From Gimesia fumaroli (lineage in GTDB: Bacteria > Planctomycetota > Planctomycetia > Planctomycetales > Planctomycetaceae): a stretch of 64,000 bases of DNA. The notes under the pieces are model-generated. The model did no database searches. It was not told the DNA's origin and saw only the letters and a program-made list of their open reading frames with translations. Positions 8,531 to 18,772 of the stretch are shown here, piece after piece. The translations under genes and the position numbers were made by a program. Each line of letters starts with the position of its first letter. Position 1 is the first letter of the stretch. Where the stretch lies: assembly GCF_007754425.1 (NCBI RefSeq), contig NZ_CP037452.1:5307164-5371163 (forward strand). Reading direction: 5' to 3'.

Positions 8531-11500
8531 ATGATAGCAACTTCTATTGCTATGCCATCAAAGCACAATAGCTTCAATTCAGTGAGGAACACCGTGAATA
8601 TCAAGCGTATCGCTCTCATTTTTGACAATCAGGCACGTCCCGAAACGACTGGATTTTACTGTCGTCGTGCATTAGGAAAATTAACGGAAGTAGAACACTT
8701 CCTGCCAGAAGAAATTCCAGATATTCCCGCTGATCAGTTTGATCTGTTTCTCAATATTGATGACGGCTTTCAATATCATTTACCCGCGCATCTCAGACCA
8801 GCGGCTTGCTGGGTGATTGATACACACATGGATTTCTCCTGGTGTCTGGAAAAAGCGTCTCGCTACGACTTCGTATTTGCCGCACAACAAGATGGTGCCC
8901 GAAAACTACAAAATGAAGGCATTTCATCCGCACTATGGTTGCCATTAGCTTGTGATCCAGAAATCCACCGTCCCTATCAGGTAGAGAAACAGTATGATTT
9001 TTCTTTTGTGGGAAATCTGATTGGCCAGGAACGCTGTGACTTACTTAATACGCTCGTTCAAAAATACCCGTACCACTTTATTGGTCAGAAGTATTTCGAA
9101 GAGATGGCCCGCATCTATTCTGCCTCCCGTCTGATCTTCAACCGCAGTATCAAAAATGACATCAACATGCGCGTGTTCGAAGCATTAGGTTGTGGCAGTC
9201 TATTGCTCACCAACGATCTGGCTGAGAACGGACAGTCTGAACTGTTTTTAGAGGGTCAGCATCTTGCCACCTATACTTGTCCTGAAGAAATGCTCGACAA
9301 AGCAGACTATTACCTGAAACATGAGTCAGAACGGGAAAAACTTGCTCGGCAGGGACACGAGTTGGCGTTTTCTCAGCATACGTATCAGCATCGTATGCTG
9401 ACGTTACTGACATCGATTGAAGAGCGGCAATCAAAAACCAGCGTTTCTATGAACGTTCCGCCCCCCTCTCCTGTAAATTCTTCAACCGAAGAACAAGATC
9501 ACAGAAGTCACCATATCCCTCTACCAGATAAATCCGTTTCTGCCTGTTTGCTTTCCTGGAAACGTCCTGACAATATCGGTCAAATCATTTCCCATCTGCG
9601 ACAGTACGCGTTCATTGATGACATCCTGATCTGGAATAACAATCCGGAAATACATCTGGAAATCGACATGGAGGGCGTACGCGTCATTCAAGCCGATCAA
9701 AATCTAGTTACTTATGGACGGTTTTTATGTGCTCAACAAGCGCAGCATCCAATTATTTTCACGCAGGACGATGATTGCATTATCCATAATATCCCTGAAT
9801 TGTATGAAGCCTTTCTGGCATCACCCGATCGGATTGCCCACGGGCTCAAGCATCCCCATCTGTTTGCGAATGCAGAGAACTGTTTCGGAAAGGCACAGAT
9901 GTCTCTGGTGGGCTGGGGGGCCTTTTTTCAAAAAGAATGGGTAAATGCATTCGATGTGTACAAAGAAAAATATGGGGTTGACGAACTTTTGTTTCGAAAA
10001 GCGGATCGCATTTTTTCGTTACTGCTGAATCGTCGTCACCAATCATTGTTAGCGGAAGTTACCGATCTGGAGGGTGCCAGTGGAGAAGAAGCGCTTTCGG
10101 TGCAGGAAGACCATATAGACTTGAGCGAGCAAGCAGTAATACGGGCTCTTTCATTATTGGAAAATTCCTCAAGTAAGCATTCCCAAGAATCAAAAGTTGG
10201 AGATAAAATAATTCCTGCACTTTCTCAAAATTCATCCAAACAAGACCGTCCCTATTTCAAATTCCCTCGTCCAGAAGTCGTGGCTTTAATTCCGTCAACA
10301 GCACAAACAATACTCGACCTGGGATGCGGCACGGGACGCTTGGGGGAATCGCTCAAACAGCGCCAATCAGCACAGGTTGCAGGAGTTGAATTAGATCCAC
10401 TGGCAGCACAGGACGCCCGTAAACGTCTGGACCGAGTCGTTCAACACGATATTGAAACACTCTCCAATGAATTTTCTGAAGCAGAATTTGATTGTGTGGT
10501 TTGTGCGGACGTACTTGAGCACTTGAAGTCTCCGGAAAAGATCTTAAAGCAGATTGCCCATTGGTTGACTCTGGAAGGAACGATTGTCGCCAGCATTCCC
10601 AATGTCAGAAATCAAAGTGTGCTCGCCGGGTTGATTGAAGGAAACTGGACTTACGAACGTGCTGGACTGCTTGATCAGACTCATTACCGATTTTTCACCA
10701 GGCGAGAAATTGAAAAACTGTTCTTCCGCGCTGGTTACCAGATCGACCAACTCCAAATCGTGCCAGGACCGGGATACCAGCAATGGCAAGAACAGGGATA
10801 CCCGGGCAAAGTTCAAATCGGCAGTCTGCACATTGATGGTCTCCCTCCTGAGGAAGTCGAAGAATTCTATGCCTATCAGTATTTGATTACTGCGACCAAA
10901 CGCCCCCAACCGGATTATGGCCTGACTTCCATTATTATCGTGACGCATAATCAATTACCCTACACGCAACAGTGCATCGACAGCTTAAGAATGCGAACCG
11001 ATGAGCCGTATGAACTCATTTTGGTCGACAATGGGTCCACCGATGGTACTCCCGAATATCTTAGCTCACTAGCTGACGCCCAAATGATCCTGAATTCCGA
11101 CAATCGAGGATTCCCAGCAGCGGTCAATCAGGGAATCGCGGCTGCCTCAGGAGAAAATGTTTTGCTTCTGAATAATGACACTCTGATGACCACGGGCTGG
11201 TTACATCGCCTGCTGACACGATTACACTCTTCTGAAGATATTGGAATTGTGGGCCCTGTTTCCAATAATATTAGCGGACCTCAGCAGATACCTGTGACTT
11301 ATACCGATTTAGCCAGCCTGGATGGTTTCGCCTGGGATTGGGGAAAACGACATGATCAGCAATCGCTGGATGAATCCAGGCTGGTCGGTTTTTGTATGCT
11401 CTTCAAACGAACGTTGGTTGACAAAATTGGGACACTGGATGAACGCTTCGGCATTGGATGCTTTGAAGACGATGATTTTTGTCGTAGGGCCAACGCTGCC

Positions 11501-12652
11501 GGATACCGTACCATAATTGCTGCCGACTCGTTCGTGCATCACTTCGGTAGCCGCTCTTTCATTGGATCAAATATTAATTTTACAGGAATCATGCAAGAAA
11601 ATGAGCAGAAATATCGAGAGAAATGGCAAACACCAGTCGAACAAAAAGAACTGTCTCAAGACACAATAGAAGCTGACAAAGTCGATTATCCACATACACT
11701 CTCACTCTGCATGATTGTCCGCGACAATGAAGATACCATAGGTCCCTGTCTGGAAAGCATTCGTCCCTGGGTGGATGAAATCATCATAGTTGACACCGGC
11801 TCAAAAGACCGCACCCCAGACATCTGCCGCGAGTACGGTGCCCGCATGTTCGAATTCCCCTGGTGTGATGATTTCTCTGCCGCACGCAATGAGTCTATCA
11901 AACACGCTCAAGGAAAATGGATTTTCTGGATGGACTCCGATGATACCATCACTGAAGAATGCGGTCGAAAGCTGAAAGAATTGGCGGCACAAGACCATCC
12001 GGACCACTTGCTGGGCTTTATCATGCAGGTTCACTGTCCGGGACCGGAAGGTGACGTCAGTATGACAGCCGTGGATCATGTGAAACTGTTCCGGAATTAC
12101 TCGGATTTACGTTTCGAGCATCGGATTCATGAGCAGATTATCTCCGCTATCCGAAGAAGAGGAGGCGATGTCTCCTGGACTGATCTGTATGTCGTGCATT
12201 CAGGATCTGATCACAGTGTCGAAGGACGAAAGCGAAAGCTGGAACGCGATTATCGGCTTCTCGAACTGGATAACGCGGAACGCCCCAACCATCCCTTTGT
12301 GCTCTTCAATCTGGGAATGACTTATGCAGATGATGAGAAATATCCAGAGGCCATCAAGTATCTTAAGCAATGTCTGGATGTCTCTCATCCCAGTGAATCC
12401 CAAGTCCGTAAAGCCTATGCTCTCTTGGTCAATGCCCTTTCTCAAAACGAGCAACACCAGGAGGCTTGGGACTATTGCAGCCAGGGGCTGACCCACTTCC
12501 CCGCTGACAAGGAACTTTTGTTTCGGCAAGCGATGTTACACCACCACTTTGGTCGGTTAATTGATGCAGAAAAAACATATCTGCGAGTCCTGAATGAACA
12601 AATCGATCGCCACTTTACCAGTATAGATGTCGGTCTGTGTGGTTACAAAACT
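8531..12652 (+). pseudogene. Giant multi-domain glycosyltransferase/methyltransferase, 5' part, interrupted by IS66
   Basis: The first 1374 codons of a gene that continues at 15123. Domains in order: a CgeB-like glycosyltransferase (about 25-305, with NMRVFEALGCGSLLLTND); a second transferase module (about 333-540, with ACLLSWKRPDNIGQI and a TQDDDC metal-binding-like motif); a class I methyltransferase (ILDLGCGTG near 594); a GT2 enzyme (SIIIVTHNQ near 799, DNGSTDGTP, LLNNDT); a second GT2 enzyme (LCMIVRDNEDTIGPCLES near 1057, DTGSKDRTP, WMDSDD); then the first TPRs. ATG 8531 has no ribosome site, whereas in-frame GTG 8594 has GAGGAA five bases upstream and may be the true start. The interrupted frame reads 12 codons into the IS to a stop at 12691, so a shortened protein with its catalytic domains may still be made. 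Confidence 0.9.
12645..12652. repeat. IS66 target-site duplication, left copy
   Basis: ACAAAACT directly precedes the IS66 end starting GTAACCG and is repeated exactly at 15115-15122. Eight bases is the duplication size typical of the IS66 family. Confidence 0.95.
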
Positions 12653-12709
12653 GTAACCGTTTCAGCAAATACACGGTCTATCAATGACTGAACTGAATCG
12701 CTGCCGGGT

Positions 12710-14284
12710 TCAGCGTCGGCGGGTGTAGTGGGCTTCCGGGTGTTGCTTCAGCCATTGGTCTGGCAGCAGTTCTTCCAGGCGATCGGCGGCGTGATCGGTG
12801 ATCCGCGTCAACACATCGCGCAGATAGGCAAACGGTTCCACTTCGTTTGCTTTGCAACTGGCCATCAGGCTGTAATGCACGGCGGCCGCCTGGCCGCCCC
12901 GGTCGCTGCCGACGAACAGATAATTCTTCCGGCCGAGGGCACAGGGACGCAAGGTGCGTTCGGCCAGGTTGTTGTCAATCGACAGGATGCCCTCGGTACA
13001 ATACCGCGTAAACCCGGACCAGCGGCTTAACAGATATTGAATCGCCGCTGCCACCGGACTTTTCGGTAACAGACTGCGCGCGGTTTCCGTCAACCAGTCG
13101 CAGAACTTTTCCAGTATCGGTAGCGCCTGTTTCTGTCGCAACTGCCAGCGGCGTTTCCACCAGTGTTCGCAGTCCGCCGGCTGTGGCAGATCCGACTTCA
13201 ACACGCCGGCTTCCCGTTCGATCGCGTATAACTGCTGGATAAACAATAATGCCCGGTGAGCGGCTTCCGGCTGCACCGTCCGCGCATCGTAAAACTTGCG
13301 TCGCGCATGCGCCCAGCACAAGACCTGGTGAATTCTGCCTGACCGGTACAGTTCTTCGTAGCCGGCATACGCGTCTGCCTGCAGATAACCGCAAAAGTGT
13401 TCTAAAAACGCCTGGGGACCGGCGCGTTCCCGGTTCGGGGTGAAATCATAGACCGAATACGGGTGCGCGACATCGCCACAGTAAACCCAGAACCGGCCGG
13501 TCCGCGTGCGGGAAAGCCGTTGGTCCTGGACGGGAATCGTCGTATCATCCGTATGTACGACGCTGGATTGCAAAACCCGGCTTTTCATCAGATCAATCAG
13601 CGGTTGCAGTAATTCTGCGGTTTCCAGGACCCAGCGGCTCATCGTGCTCCGCGAAAGCTGTACGCCATTCCGGCTGAGAATGGATTCATGACGATACAGG
13701 GGGAGATGATCTGAGTATTTCCCCACCAGGATCGTCGAGAGCAAGCCGGGGCCGGCGAAGCCTTTGGCAATCGGCCGGGCAGGAACTGGAGCCAGCGCCA
13801 CATGCTCTTCACACTCCCGGCACGCGTATTTGAAACGTACGTGCTCGATCACTTTCAGGCTGGCAGGAATGAATTCTAACTGTTCGTGGCTGATTTCTCC
13901 GATCCGCTGCCGTGTCTGGTCGCAGCAGGGACAGCGTTTTTCCGATTCGGTCAGGTCATGCTCTACCCGTTCCCGAGGCAGATGATCGGGCAGCTTGTTA
14001 CGGCCACCGCCACGACGGCGATGTGCGGAAACCGTCGTGGGAGGAGGTTCATCGTCCTCGGGCTCGGCCGCTTCCTCTGGAGTATCGGGTTCGTCAAACA
14101 GACTCATTTGATTGGGGGCGATCTTTTCAGAACGGGCGCCAAACCGCTGTCGCAGCAGCCGATCAATGAAATGTTTGAGTTGCTCGACTTCCCGCTGTTG
14201 CTCTCCCACGGTCTCACCCAACTGGTGAATCATATCATGGCAGGATTGGACGTCGTTCGGCAATGAGGATCGTTTCTGGTTCAT
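12710..14284 (-). CDS. tnpC: IS66 transposase TnpC
   Basis: 524 aa, the usual length for IS66 TnpC. It has an N-terminal leucine-rich coiled coil (GEQQREVEQLKHFIDRLL), a zinc-finger region (CPCCDQ with later CRECEE), and a DDE domain with VVHTDDTTIPV, LQADAYAGYEEL and the glutamate in SIDNNLAERTLRP. It catalyses cut-and-join transposition with TnpA and TnpB as accessory proteins. The product is identical to that of the copy at 35150, and there is no sign of decay. Confidence 0.97.
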   Translation of the reverse strand: MNQKRSSLPNDVQSCHDMIHQLGETVGEQQREVEQLKHFIDRLLRQRFGARSEKIAPNQMSLFDEPDTPEEAAEPEDDEPPPTTVSAHRRRGGGRNKLPDHLPRERVEHDLTESEKRCPCCDQTRQRIGEISHEQLEFIPASLKVIEHVRFKYACRECEEHVALAPVPARPIAKGFAGPGLLSTILVGKYSDHLPLYRHESILSRNGVQLSRSTMSRWVLETAELLQPLIDLMKSRVLQSSVVHTDDTTIPVQDQRLSRTRTGRFWVYCGDVAHPYSVYDFTPNRERAGPQAFLEHFCGYLQADAYAGYEELYRSGRIHQVLCWAHARRKFYDARTVQPEAAHRALLFIQQLYAIEREAGVLKSDLPQPADCEHWWKRRWQLRQKQALPILEKFCDWLTETARSLLPKSPVAAAIQYLLSRWSGFTRYCTEGILSIDNNLAERTLRPCALGRKNYLFVGSDRGGQAAAVHYSLMASCKANEVEPFAYLRDVLTRITDHAADRLEELLPDQWLKQHPEAHYTRRR

Positions 14285-14328
14285 GTTCCACGTCTTAACA
14301 TAATCGTTGTCAGGCGGGAACTGTTTTT

Positions 14329-14691
14329 TTATGAAGTCGATACTTTTTCTGAAATCTGATAGCGTTTTCTGCGCTGCACGCTGGTCAGGTCGATGCCCTG
14401 CAGCAGGAGCCCCAGGTCGATTGAGGACAGTTGTAGGCCATGTGTGCCCTCCGGGCTGGAGAGACGCTGATATGTGCCCGCTTCCAGCCGTTTATACCAG
14501 ATGGCCAGACCATCGTGGTCCCAGTACAGCAGCTTGATCCGATCCTGTTTTTTGTTGAGAAACACAAATAGTCCCCCGTCGAGTACGTTTTGCTGCAGGT
14601 AGACTTCGGTCATTCGCAGGAGGCCGTCAAAACTTTTGCGCATATCGGTGGGGACCGTGCAGAAATAAATGCGGGTGGGCAGATTCAGCAT
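14329..14691 (-). CDS. tnpB: IS66 accessory protein TnpB
   Basis: 120 aa. It contains IYFCTVPTDMRKSFDGL and KLLYWDHDGLAIWYKRLE, the hallmark of the IS66 Orf2 (TnpB) family. Its start overlaps the end of tnpA (ATGCTGA), implying translational coupling. It is needed for IS66 transposition in studied members, although the exact biochemical role is not settled. Confidence 0.95.
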   Translation of the reverse strand: MLNLPTRIYFCTVPTDMRKSFDGLLRMTEVYLQQNVLDGGLFVFLNKKQDRIKLLYWDHDGLAIWYKRLEAGTYQRLSSPEGTHGLQLSSIDLGLLLQGIDLTSVQRRKRYQISEKVSTS

Positions 14692-15032
14692 GCGCGCTGC
14701 TCCAGCGCGGCGAGCACGGTTTCGAGCGTGGTTTGATCACAGCCGTTTCCGACGCGAACCGAGGTGCCCTGTGAGAACACGATTTCAATCGGCGTGGCAG
14801 GGAGTTGGACTTCAACGGGCAGAAAGGAAGCTGCAGCGGTTGTCTCGGCATCCCGCTTTTTCAGTTCCCGTCGCCAGTAGTGGTAAGCTGGTTCGCTGAG
14901 TCCCTCACGCTGACAGAAGGCACGGATCGAGAGTCCGGACTGCAGTCGGTCAGAAAGGGTTTGTCGCCAGAACGCTTCACGGTTCGGGTTCCGTCGCTGG
15001 TCGGCACGCGGGGTTGGCTGGGATGCGGGCAT
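14685..15032 (-). CDS. tnpA: IS66 accessory protein TnpA
   Basis: 115 aa, preceded by AGGAGCGAAAGCG. The helix-turn-helix-like segment GLSIRAFCQREGLSEPAYHY followed by WRRELKKR is typical of the IS66 Orf1 (TnpA) family. It is the first gene of the element's operon and overlaps tnpB by seven bases. Confidence 0.93.
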   Translation of the reverse strand: MPASQPTPRADQRRNPNREAFWRQTLSDRLQSGLSIRAFCQREGLSEPAYHYWRRELKKRDAETTAAASFLPVEVQLPATPIEIVFSQGTSVRVGNGCDQTTLETVLAALEQRAC

Positions 15033-15114
15033 CGCTTTCGCTCCTGAATATGCTGGTGGTTAAAACACATGCAGAATACGATACACGTCAAGGTGTATTT
15101 TGTGGGCCGGTTAC

Positions 15115-15122
15115 ACAAAACT
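15115..15122. repeat. IS66 target-site duplication, right copy
   Basis: ACAAAACT, identical to 12645-12652. Host coding resumes after this copy. Confidence 0.95.
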
Positions 15123-15764
15123 CGACATAACCTCGCCGTTGTTTATGATGACATGGGCAAGCACGAACAGGCGGAAGAACAATGGCGCCTCATCATCGAA
15201 GAAATTCCGACCTATATCACCGCCTGGAAATGTCTGGGTGATACTCTTCTAAAAGCGAGGAAACTGGATCAGGTCGAACAGTTGGTGATGACAATGCGTG
15301 GACAGGTTGAAACCCACATTGATGGCTTCATTCTTTCTACCCGATTATTGGAGCAGCAAGGTCATCCTAATCAAGCGATTGAATTATTGCAGAACAAGAT
15401 TGAACAGAAACCACAAGAACTCGATTTACTGAGAGAGCTTTGCCGTTTACACTTCGAACAATCTACGCCAGAGGACTCACTGAATGTCTTGCAAAGATTG
15501 GCCGAGCAGGATCCTGATGATGCTTCGGCTTTCCACAATCTGGGGACGGCATACCTACAGCTCAATCAATTTGATGAAGCTATTGCCAACTACAAAAAAT
15601 CACTAGAGCTTCGACCTCAATCACCTGAGACCTGGCATTTACTAGGTCACGCATATAAAAATAGGGGAGACACTCACAACGCAAAATTAGCCTGGCAAAA
15701 AACACTTCGGCTCTTTCCAAGTCATATAGAAGCTGCACAACTTTTAGAAAATGTGACTGACTAA
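15123..15764 (+). pseudogene. 3' part of the IS66-interrupted glycosyltransferase: TPR tail
   Basis: 213 codons plus stop continue the gene broken at 12652. The joined gene would encode 1587 aa. The fragment is built of TPR-like helix pairs (NLAVVYDDMGKHEQAEEQWR, then NLGTAYLQLNQFDEAIANY, then LLGHAYKNRGDTHNAKLAW). TPRs usually bind partner proteins, so their loss may detach the enzyme from a complex. The fragment lacks a ribosome site. An ATG inside the IS end at 15069 is in frame and could start a short product. Confidence 0.9.
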
Positions 15765-15960
15765 AAAATTTACTTGCTTTTTATACAGAAACAGCTCCCC
15801 CCATTTCCGCTCTGTAATACTTCTGTATTGAATTAATATTATTTAGTTCTCATTCAAAAACAAAAGATATTAGAGTTTCACATATTCCCGATAGATCAGA
15901 AAACGGGTGAAGGTCACACACATGAATAACTTTCACTGAGATGAAGAACTTTCATCTGTC

Positions 15961-16536
15961 TTAACATTCAACAATTACTGAAATATTATTTCCACATAAC
16001 GCCGTTTCATGCAGAATTTTCCCTACTTTAGAAATTTTCTTTCTCCACCATTCTTCATTTTTAACGGTAAGGTGGAGATTATTTCCCTGTGAATCAAGAA
16101 TGACGGAAGCTCTTGTACAAACGCTTAATATTACAAGCGACGCTACTCTGGAAATTTCCTTAAGTACTTTGTCAATGCTCGCTTCGTCAATATGCTCAAG
16201 AACATCACAACACCAAGCTATATCATATGATTGGTCTTTGAATGGAATGCTGTCGATCGACCCATGAATGAATTCAGTATTATTTTTTTTCATTAACGTT
16301 GATTGATTAAGTTTTTCAATTTGATAGCTGGCCAGATCGATTCCTACGTATTGGAAGAATTCGATACCACGTGTTAAAAGTGCCGCATTACCGCATCCAC
16401 AATCGACGATTGTTTTTTGTTTAAGCTGGACGCCAGAATCAAGCACCCATTTTAACAGTAATCCAACTGGCCCCGATCCATATCCTAGTTTATAAAGTTC
16501 TGAATAGCGTAAGTCTTCTTTTCCATAGTCAATCAT
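15961..16536 (-). CDS. Class I SAM-dependent methyltransferase
   Basis: 191 aa. The glycine-rich SAM loop VDCGCGNAALL near residue 45 is followed by VGIDLASYQI, where the acidic residue would bind the ribose, then by the post-motif block YDIAWCCDVLEHID, typical of the methyltransferase 11 group. No signal peptide. It lies on the minus strand downstream of the double methyltransferase/GT29 gene, 69 bases away and in the same direction, and converges on the broken TPR gene. The substrate is unknown; nearby transferases suggest a sugar or lipid-linked glycan. Confidence 0.82.
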   Translation of the reverse strand: MIDYGKEDLRYSELYKLGYGSGPVGLLLKWVLDSGVQLKQKTIVDCGCGNAALLTRGIEFFQYVGIDLASYQIEKLNQSTLMKKNNTEFIHGSIDSIPFKDQSYDIAWCCDVLEHIDEASIDKVLKEISRVASLVILSVCTRASVILDSQGNNLHLTVKNEEWWRKKISKVGKILHETALCGNNISVIVEC

Positions 16537-16605
16537 TGAATAGCCTTGGTCTTCTGACTTGTAATTAGATTGAACAAAAACAACTCTTAGCTCAAAGCTA
16601 GAGAA

Positions 16606-18651
16606 CTAAAGATAATTTGACATAAAACCCAAAGCCTTTTCTGCCAGAGGCGAAAACTCGAACCGGGAATCAGTGAAAAGATTTCGACAAACCCATTTGC
16701 TCTCACGCAAATAGGAATGGTTGTAATGCTCTGGGAGCTCACTGCCAGATACATCTACTCGTTCTACGGTCTTCGTAGAAATATCGACTCTCCAATCAAA
16801 TCCAGTCACATAACAATGCTTTATTGAATCTGTGTCTCTCAATTGAATCCAGAGATTAAACAAAAAAGTAAATCCAACTGTAGGAAGTGGGTGTTTCCAG
16901 CCTTCACTATTCAGCCCTAGTACCTCGCAAATTAAGCGATTGATGTAGGGATTAACCATCGATATTCGGCAAGTCGAATACCACTTTTCAGTAAACTCAA
17001 TGATTCTATCGCAATGGAAAGGTGATGGGATAGCAATAGTTACACATTTGGGAATAGGAAAACTTTTTTGACCGAGAATTGGGTTAATATCATAATGTGT
17101 AAACAGTAAATCGCAGCGAGTACCAGATAATTCACTACTGTAATTTTTACGACGATTCCAGTCATTAAAACGTACAACTATGTCTGACTCGTTGATACGA
17201 GCAAGGCATGTTTTGCTGACTGGACCGTTTCCTACGATAGCGATATTCTCATGCGACCCTATTTTCTGAATAGTTTCCAAATTAAATAATTGTAACTCTT
17301 CAATTTTCCTCTTTGAATAATCTATCAGTTGATTATTTTTGCATGAAACAGAACTCTGTAAATTTACCGAACATTTCTCATAAGGGTGATTTTTGCCTCG
17401 AATATCACTTCTTTTTTTCCCTTTAATAGTCAATGTTCTAATCCAGACTGGCTCCCCAGAATTTCTCATATGTATATAGTTTATATCAAGCCCGGTATCC
17501 TTGCAGTACTTGATAAATGTAGACGCAGATACTATTCCCGGATGGCCTATGTGTGAAGATTTTTCTGTATCAGTACTGATGTAAAAACTTCCCCCCTCTT
17601 TTAAGTATTCATAAATATTATCAATCACTTTTTTCCAAGAGTAACAATGATCAAGACAGTTATGTGACCAGACAAAGTCAGCTGTGTTCTGTAACTCAGG
17701 TAAAAATTCCTCAGCAGGATTACTAAAGACCTTTTCGATGCCATCAAAGTCTAATTGCGACTTGGGTAGATTTAGATATTGGGAAGCGAGGGGTTCTACA
17801 CAAGTGATCTTTGCCTCATTAAACCATTCACACATCGATCTTGGACCAGATCCGATATCGATGATTTTCTTGTCTTTAAATACTGAATAATCGAGAGAGT
17901 GATATTCTTGCAGACATGATTTCGCCTCCATCCAACGATCACCATATCTCCAATCTCCTCCTTTGCCAATGTGAAAGTTTAATTCGAATTCCTGATGCTC
18001 GTTTTCCCAGATGTATTTATGTGTTTTACCAAAAAAGAAAAAAATGGATGGTTTCTGCTTGTCATCGATAAAAGTTTTTTCGACAACCATTTCATCATTC
18101 AAGAGACTCTTCCAGTCTTCGTAATTCTTCTTGATCATCTGCAGTCCACCATCTCCGCTAGTTTCCTGAGCTAACGAATCAGATGTATGATCATCCCCCC
18201 CATCTTTAATGCTAATGAGCAACCATTTTTTAGAAATCCTCTGTAAATTTTTTAGCCCTCGTGACACCATGTCTGTATTTGCTAAATGATCGAGAACATT
18301 GCATGAAATCACGACATCAAAACGATCTTCTGGTGAATTCCATTTTTCAAGATCATCGTAACTGAAGCGAAATATCGGAAAATCTTTTTTGCTAGTTAGT
18401 TCAGCCACAATGGCATCTGAAATTTCTGTGCCAGTAACATTCTGGTAACCAGCCTCTTGCAGTCCTCGTAAAAGCGCTCCGCGTCCACAGGATGCATCTA
18501 AAAGTGAATGTTGGCAGGATATATGCTTTCTGATGAACTGGAGAATCTCTTCATGAGCAGAAGATTCTGAATTCGCTTCTTGTTGAGTTTCATAAACTGT
18601 ATTATAAAACGTCCTCAAATCATCATTCGTGGATAGCGAGTGAATAACCAT
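16606..18651 (-). CDS. Triple fusion: two methyltransferase domains plus GT29 sialyltransferase-like domain
   Basis: 681 aa. Domain 1 (residues 35-200) has LLDASCGRGALLRGL and VVISCNVLDHLAN. Domain 2 (230-410) has KIIDIGSGPRSM and WSHNCLDHCYSWK. Domain 3 (465-681) opens with NIAIVGNGPVSK and then ESDIVVRFNDWNR, which fits the large sialylmotif of GT29 enzymes. LPTVGFTFLFNLW fits the small motif, and EHYNHSYLRESKWV resembles the final His/Glu motif. GT29 enzymes transfer sialic acid from CMP-sialic acid in eukaryotes; bacterial members are less well characterised and may use another sugar. The two methyltransferases probably act on the same glycan. The layout is unusual and I cannot name the product. 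Confidence 0.8.
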   Translation of the reverse strand: MVIHSLSTNDDLRTFYNTVYETQQEANSESSAHEEILQFIRKHISCQHSLLDASCGRGALLRGLQEAGYQNVTGTEISDAIVAELTSKKDFPIFRFSYDDLEKWNSPEDRFDVVISCNVLDHLANTDMVSRGLKNLQRISKKWLLISIKDGGDDHTSDSLAQETSGDGGLQMIKKNYEDWKSLLNDEMVVEKTFIDDKQKPSIFFFFGKTHKYIWENEHQEFELNFHIGKGGDWRYGDRWMEAKSCLQEYHSLDYSVFKDKKIIDIGSGPRSMCEWFNEAKITCVEPLASQYLNLPKSQLDFDGIEKVFSNPAEEFLPELQNTADFVWSHNCLDHCYSWKKVIDNIYEYLKEGGSFYISTDTEKSSHIGHPGIVSASTFIKYCKDTGLDINYIHMRNSGEPVWIRTLTIKGKKRSDIRGKNHPYEKCSVNLQSSVSCKNNQLIDYSKRKIEELQLFNLETIQKIGSHENIAIVGNGPVSKTCLARINESDIVVRFNDWNRRKNYSSELSGTRCDLLFTHYDINPILGQKSFPIPKCVTIAIPSPFHCDRIIEFTEKWYSTCRISMVNPYINRLICEVLGLNSEGWKHPLPTVGFTFLFNLWIQLRDTDSIKHCYVTGFDWRVDISTKTVERVDVSGSELPEHYNHSYLRESKWVCRNLFTDSRFEFSPLAEKALGFMSNYL

Positions 18652-18772
18652 TCCTTGACTCTTCTTTTTAAGCTAGTATCAATTAATTTTGCGTTATTTA
18701 GAAATATCTAGGCTCTATAAGAACTGCGCTACTAGACATTAAACCTCTCTGGTAAATTCTCCTATGAACCAG

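Larger units (their letters stand above)
12653..15114 (-). mobile_element. IS66-family insertion sequence, copy 1 (2462 bp, complete)
   Basis: The ends are GTAACCGTTTCAG... at 12653 and, read on the other strand, GTAACCGGCCCAC... at 15114. The first seven bases match and the similarity extends imperfectly over about 22. It carries tnpA, tnpB and tnpC on the minus strand and is flanked by an 8-bp direct repeat. Removing the element and one repeat copy restores the host reading frame exactly (2470 bases removed, frames agree), so the insertion looks recent. A copy of the same length lies inverted at 34320-36781. It is more GC-rich than its host gene. Confidence 0.97.

Noticed and set aside
15939-15957. 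AGATGAA/TTCATCT hairpin between convergent genes as a terminator
   Set aside because: No T-run follows on either strand and the stem is only seven AT-rich pairs.
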